Shown here in pieces: positions 61,229 through 64,000 of a stretch of 64,000 nt of DNA. The position numbers were made by a program, and so were the translations under genes. This DNA is from Bryum argenteum. Taxonomy: Eukaryota; Streptophyta; Bryopsida; Bryales; Bryaceae. The notes beneath the pieces are model-generated. The model searched no databases. It saw nothing but the letters and a program-made list of their open reading frames with translations, and was not told the DNA's origin. Location of the stretch: NCBI GenBank assembly GCA_037043015.1, contig CM073322.1, positions 20,674,364-20,738,363 on the forward strand, given 5' to 3'. The first letter of the stretch is position 1; every line of letters begins with the position of its first letter.

Positions 61229-61702
61229 CTACATACTTCCAACTCCAGCACCGGATGCTGAAACCATGTTCCATAAGCTTAGTGCCTGCCTCTCGATCAA
61301 GCGGTCAGAAATTTGCAACAATTTAACTGCATGGCCATCATCGTCTGTTTGTTTGTTTGCCGATATTACCTGAAATGCAATGCAATGCCGCAGGTGAACA
61401 ATCAAGCGAGTCAGTATTGGCAGGTTCTTATGTAACGTACACTGTCTGTGGAAAAGCCATTTCAAATCCGGCTGGAAGTCAGGAGAATTTCTGTGTGGTC
61501 CCATTGGCTGCTTCACACATGTACTTTCCATAACTACTTCCATATCTACTCTTTTGAAATTTGGATGCTCTCCGGTGCCTGTCCTTTCTTGCATTGGCTC
61601 TTCGCCACTCACTAACTCATTCAAACTTAGAATGTCAAGAGTTCTGCAGTCTTGACACACTAATAACTCGGTTCTCGATCGAAAGCCCCATTCATTCAAC
61701 AT
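61229..61702 (-). CDS. Doubtful hypothetical ORF, 157 aa
   Basis: An open minus-strand frame whose first ATG is at 61702; the frame extends upstream without another ATG. The product contains LLVCQDCRTLDILSLNELVS and QCTLHKNLPILTRLIVHL, but matches no family I know. A donor-like cag/gtaata at about 61373 falls inside the frame, so part of it may be intronic. It could also be a chance frame. Confidence 0.25.
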   Translation of the reverse strand: MLNEWGFRSRTELLVCQDCRTLDILSLNELVSGEEPMQERTGTGEHPNFKRVDMEVVMESTCVKQPMGPHRNSPDFQPDLKWLFHRQCTLHKNLPILTRLIVHLRHCIAFQVISANKQTDDDGHAVKLLQISDRLIERQALSLWNMVSASGAGVGSM

Positions 61703-62000
61703 TGCAGCAATTCCTGCTGCAATCTCACAACTACTCAAACCAAGCACTTACAATTGTTCACAAAGCCATCTCAAGCAAATGAAAAGATTAAGCGACGGCT
61801 GAGAGAGAAGAAAATGAAATCATGTCCGAAAGAGGATTAGCGATCACACTAGTCCTCGACTGAAGTAGGAATCACATCCAAAGGCTGGAAGGAAGACTGA
61901 GAGGATAAAAGCATGAGAATGCAGTGAGAGCGTTCTTCAGTCGTCAATCACATACATGCACCTCGATTGTAGATAGCCATCTAAATCGACTGAAAGGGCT

Positions 62001-62513
62001 ATGGCGATGAGTTGGGGCATGAGAACCAGAGCTGCGGCAGCGGCAGCGGCAGCGGTGATAATGGTGGTGACAGTGCTAGCAGGGCAATGTGACGCGCACA
62101 GCTTCAACATAACGAACGCCTGCAACAGGACCATCACACTGTCCACGGGAGCGGGCAATTGGAGCATCGGAGCAGGGACAACAGTGAACATCAGCACACC
62201 GCCAGCGATGTTCTTCACGCGCATTGTGAATGTCACGCTCCCTGCCGTCAACGTGCTCATCACTGTGGGCGTTCCCGGAGGAATCGTGCTGTTCATCGAC
62301 AAGCTCACTGGATTGCAGAAGCTGGTGATCGGGTGCAGCGGCACTCCTGGCACCTGCGTTACACTGACTGTTACTTTTGTGATTCTGCCGTGGTTGCCGT
62401 CTGTTACTGTTTCGCTCGGCCAGATCTGCCCTCTCGAGCTGCCGCCGCTGCCGTCCATTCCGCCCATGTCTCTGCCTCCCCTGTCTGCGGTATCGCTGCC
62501 GCCCATTTCGTAG
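62001..62513 (+). CDS. Small secreted protein with Pro-rich C-terminus, unknown function
   Basis: Single-exon gene, 170 aa. The N-terminus has a basic start, an Ala run and a hydrophobic core ending VLAGQCDA, a clear signal peptide with likely cleavage after DA. The mature part begins HSFNITNACNRTITL and has at least five N-glycosylation sequons in its first half, four cysteines that could form two disulphides, and beta-rich alternating sequence. The C-terminal 30 residues are Pro/Ser/Leu-rich (LPPLPSIPPMSLPPLS), suggesting cell-wall association. The opening FNITNAC resembles the start of thaumatin-like folds, but the rest does not clearly follow, so I leave the family open. AATAAA at 62556-62561 is a plausible polyadenylation signal. 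The Ala run is encoded by a gcggca microsatellite, likely variable in length. Confidence 0.65.
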   Translation: MAMSWGMRTRAAAAAAAAVIMVVTVLAGQCDAHSFNITNACNRTITLSTGAGNWSIGAGTTVNISTPPAMFFTRIVNVTLPAVNVLITVGVPGGIVLFIDKLTGLQKLVIGCSGTPGTCVTLTVTFVILPWLPSVTVSLGQICPLELPPLPSIPPMSLPPLSAVSLPPIS

Positions 62514-63890
62514 GTGTGTGCATGCTTCCGCTGCAGCTGAAGCTGTTCAAGCTTGAATAAAGAAGCAACCGTAACCATTGAGTATGACACGATTGTGTGA
62601 TGGCACAAAGTTTATGGAATCAACACGAGTCTGAATAATTTTCTCTCATTTTTTCTTGCTTCACATCGGTTCTGATTCGCTTCCTGTTTAGATCAGTATG
62701 GAACGCATTTTACTCACGGCATTGGTGCATTGGAGATGATCGTTGCAAAGATAAACGAACCTTAAAATTTGTAACCTTGTTCTTTGACGATGGGAACATT
62801 CGAAAATTATAAGCTTTGGAACATCCCGGAACCAATAATAATTTCCACCACCCGATCGAGCTTTTCCCTCAATACTAACATGAGTACGTTTCTTTCACAC
62901 TAGCAACATACATATCAGCGTTTATAAAATTCATAGAAACGTACTTGAATCTATTTTCGATTTTAATCTCAAACCCAGATTACCAATCAGATCTCTGTTG
63001 TTGTAGTATCCTCAATCCACATGAGGAAGCCAATTCTTCAACTGGATTCATTAATCACCCGATTAACAGCAGGACCCGGTAACAGCATTTAGGTTTCAAA
63101 AGAATAATCTGATACCAGATTTGCAGAGTGTATGTATGTTACTATCAACATGCATCCAGCCCTAATTGCAATTCGGATAGAAGACTCAAATTTCTAGCTA
63201 TTGCAGCACGACAACCTTTTTGTGAAATCTGAAATGTGAAATGCAAAGAGAGCTTCAGGTGTATTTTCTATTCTTGGGTTTGATAGACGAAATCTTTCAA
63301 CAACATGCTTGCAGATAGAAGTTTTGATAAGGTACCATTTCAAGGTGCAATTATTCTGAATTTTCATGTTTATCAGTCCGGGTGCAACTCAAATGCAATC
63401 AAAACTGAATCCCCTAACCATGCCAGTGTTTTCAAGTCGGAGCAAGAATCAAACTCCTGCACAATTCCTACTGTTTTCTATCAACCAAAAATCAGAGTTG
63501 AACACAAGTCACGTATGTGGGGTCAGAAGCATTTGTCAAACCGCAAGAACAATGATCTTTCTTCACCTGACTTGCTATCTGTAAACAACTTTTTTCAACA
63601 TCGAAAAGTCTCACCTTCGAAGCACTCTTGAAAGTCTTTCCGTGCATGTTGAAATTAATATATGGACTCTGGCAACAGTTTCATTATCATGCTATTTGGG
63701 AACCGCGTCTTAGCTCGAAGCGTAATGTAGAAAAAATCGGACATATTTTACAATATGCTCTTTCCATTCCAGGAGTACTTGCCAATATTACAAAATTCAC
63801 TACATTGCCATAGCTAACTCACAGGCCCATTCTACAAAATACAGCTACATACATGATGTGGTCAAAGAATCAAGTTCTCAACATCATAAT
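62514..63890. other. Intergenic region before the right-edge gene
   Basis: No supported gene. An ATG-started frame at 63305-63631 (+) of 108 codons has AT-rich, motif-free content and is not claimed. The part near 63800 is probably 3' UTR of the minus-strand gene at the edge. Confidence 0.4.
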
Positions 63891-64000
63891 TTACTTGCCC
63901 TTGGGCATCACGTTGGCGAAGCTGGCCTTGGCAGCGGCCAAGTTCTCCTTCGCCTTCGTCACGGCGGCGTCGGCAACGTTCTGCACGTTCGAAGCTCCAG
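63891..64000 (-). CDS. C-terminal end of an Ala/Lys-rich helical protein (partial, runs off the window)
   Basis: On the minus strand the last 35 codons before the TAA at 63891-63893 read as an amphipathic Ala/Lys/Asn-rich helix including VADAAVTKAKENLAAAKASF and ending VMPKGK. GC content and G/C third positions are high, unlike the flanking DNA, which supports real coding. Repeating KAKENLAAAK-type sequence is common in LEA-like and other small helical proteins, but 35 residues are too few to name it. Confidence 0.65.
   Translation of the reverse strand, partial: GASNVQNVADAAVTKAKENLAAAKASFANVMPKGK

Noticed and set aside
63305-63631. 108-codon ATG-started frame near the right edge
   Set aside because: Low-complexity AT-rich composition and no recognisable domain; likely chance.

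Overview
The window is nuclear DNA from a land plant. Genes are split by short GT-AG introns (mostly 60-600 bp), and the products are plant types: half-size ABCG transporters, ATL RING-H2 ligases, plastid-type diaminopimelate epimerase, an mTERF4-like plastid protein, plant MSH2 and a cyclophilin. Intergenic DNA is AT-rich and full of small non-autonomous transposons. A remnant tRNA-Thr of plastid type has an acceptor end that, from memory, looks like bryophyte or early land-plant plastids. A non-seed plant is therefore my best guess, held weakly.

Layout. 1-0.4 kb: last three exons of a gene cut by the window edge. 0.9-4.2 kb (-) and 14.1-16.8 kb (+): two paralogous ABCG half transporters, divergently oriented and 9.9 kb apart, sharing all splice positions but one. 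17-29.9 kb: gene-poor DNA with foldback elements, MITEs, a SINE carrying a nested insertion, minisatellites and long poly(A) runs. 29.9-31.2 kb: ATL ligase. 33.7-34.5 kb: another SINE and a MITE. 34.8-36.2 kb: dapF. 36.2-40.6 kb: repeats. 40.6-42.4 kb: second ATL ligase. 42.7-44.8 kb: diverged repeat cluster. 46.0-47.0 kb: cyclophilin. 47.9-50.1 kb (-): predicted plastid protein of unknown function, head to head with MSH2 (50.9-56.4 kb, +). 57.1-57.5 kb: small protein with three Cys/His repeats. 57.5-58.2 kb: AT-rich tract with a plastid-type tRNA-Thr split by a TTA-flanked MITE. 58.6-60.5 kb: mTERF4-like gene. 62.0-62.5 kb: small secreted protein. The right edge holds the 3' end of a minus-strand gene.

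The genes do not form a pathway. Shared themes are plastid function (dapF, mTERF4-like, the 48-50 kb protein) and paralogue pairs (two ABCG, two ATL). Exon boundaries were read from splice motifs and frame continuity. All multi-exon models given as complete close in frame, and the recognised ones have family-typical lengths. The most unusual items are the tRNA broken in its anticodon loop by a MITE, a tRNA-derived SINE family with a clean target-site duplication, a Mutator-like MITE family, a 741-bp foldback element, and the triple-repeat Cys/His protein.
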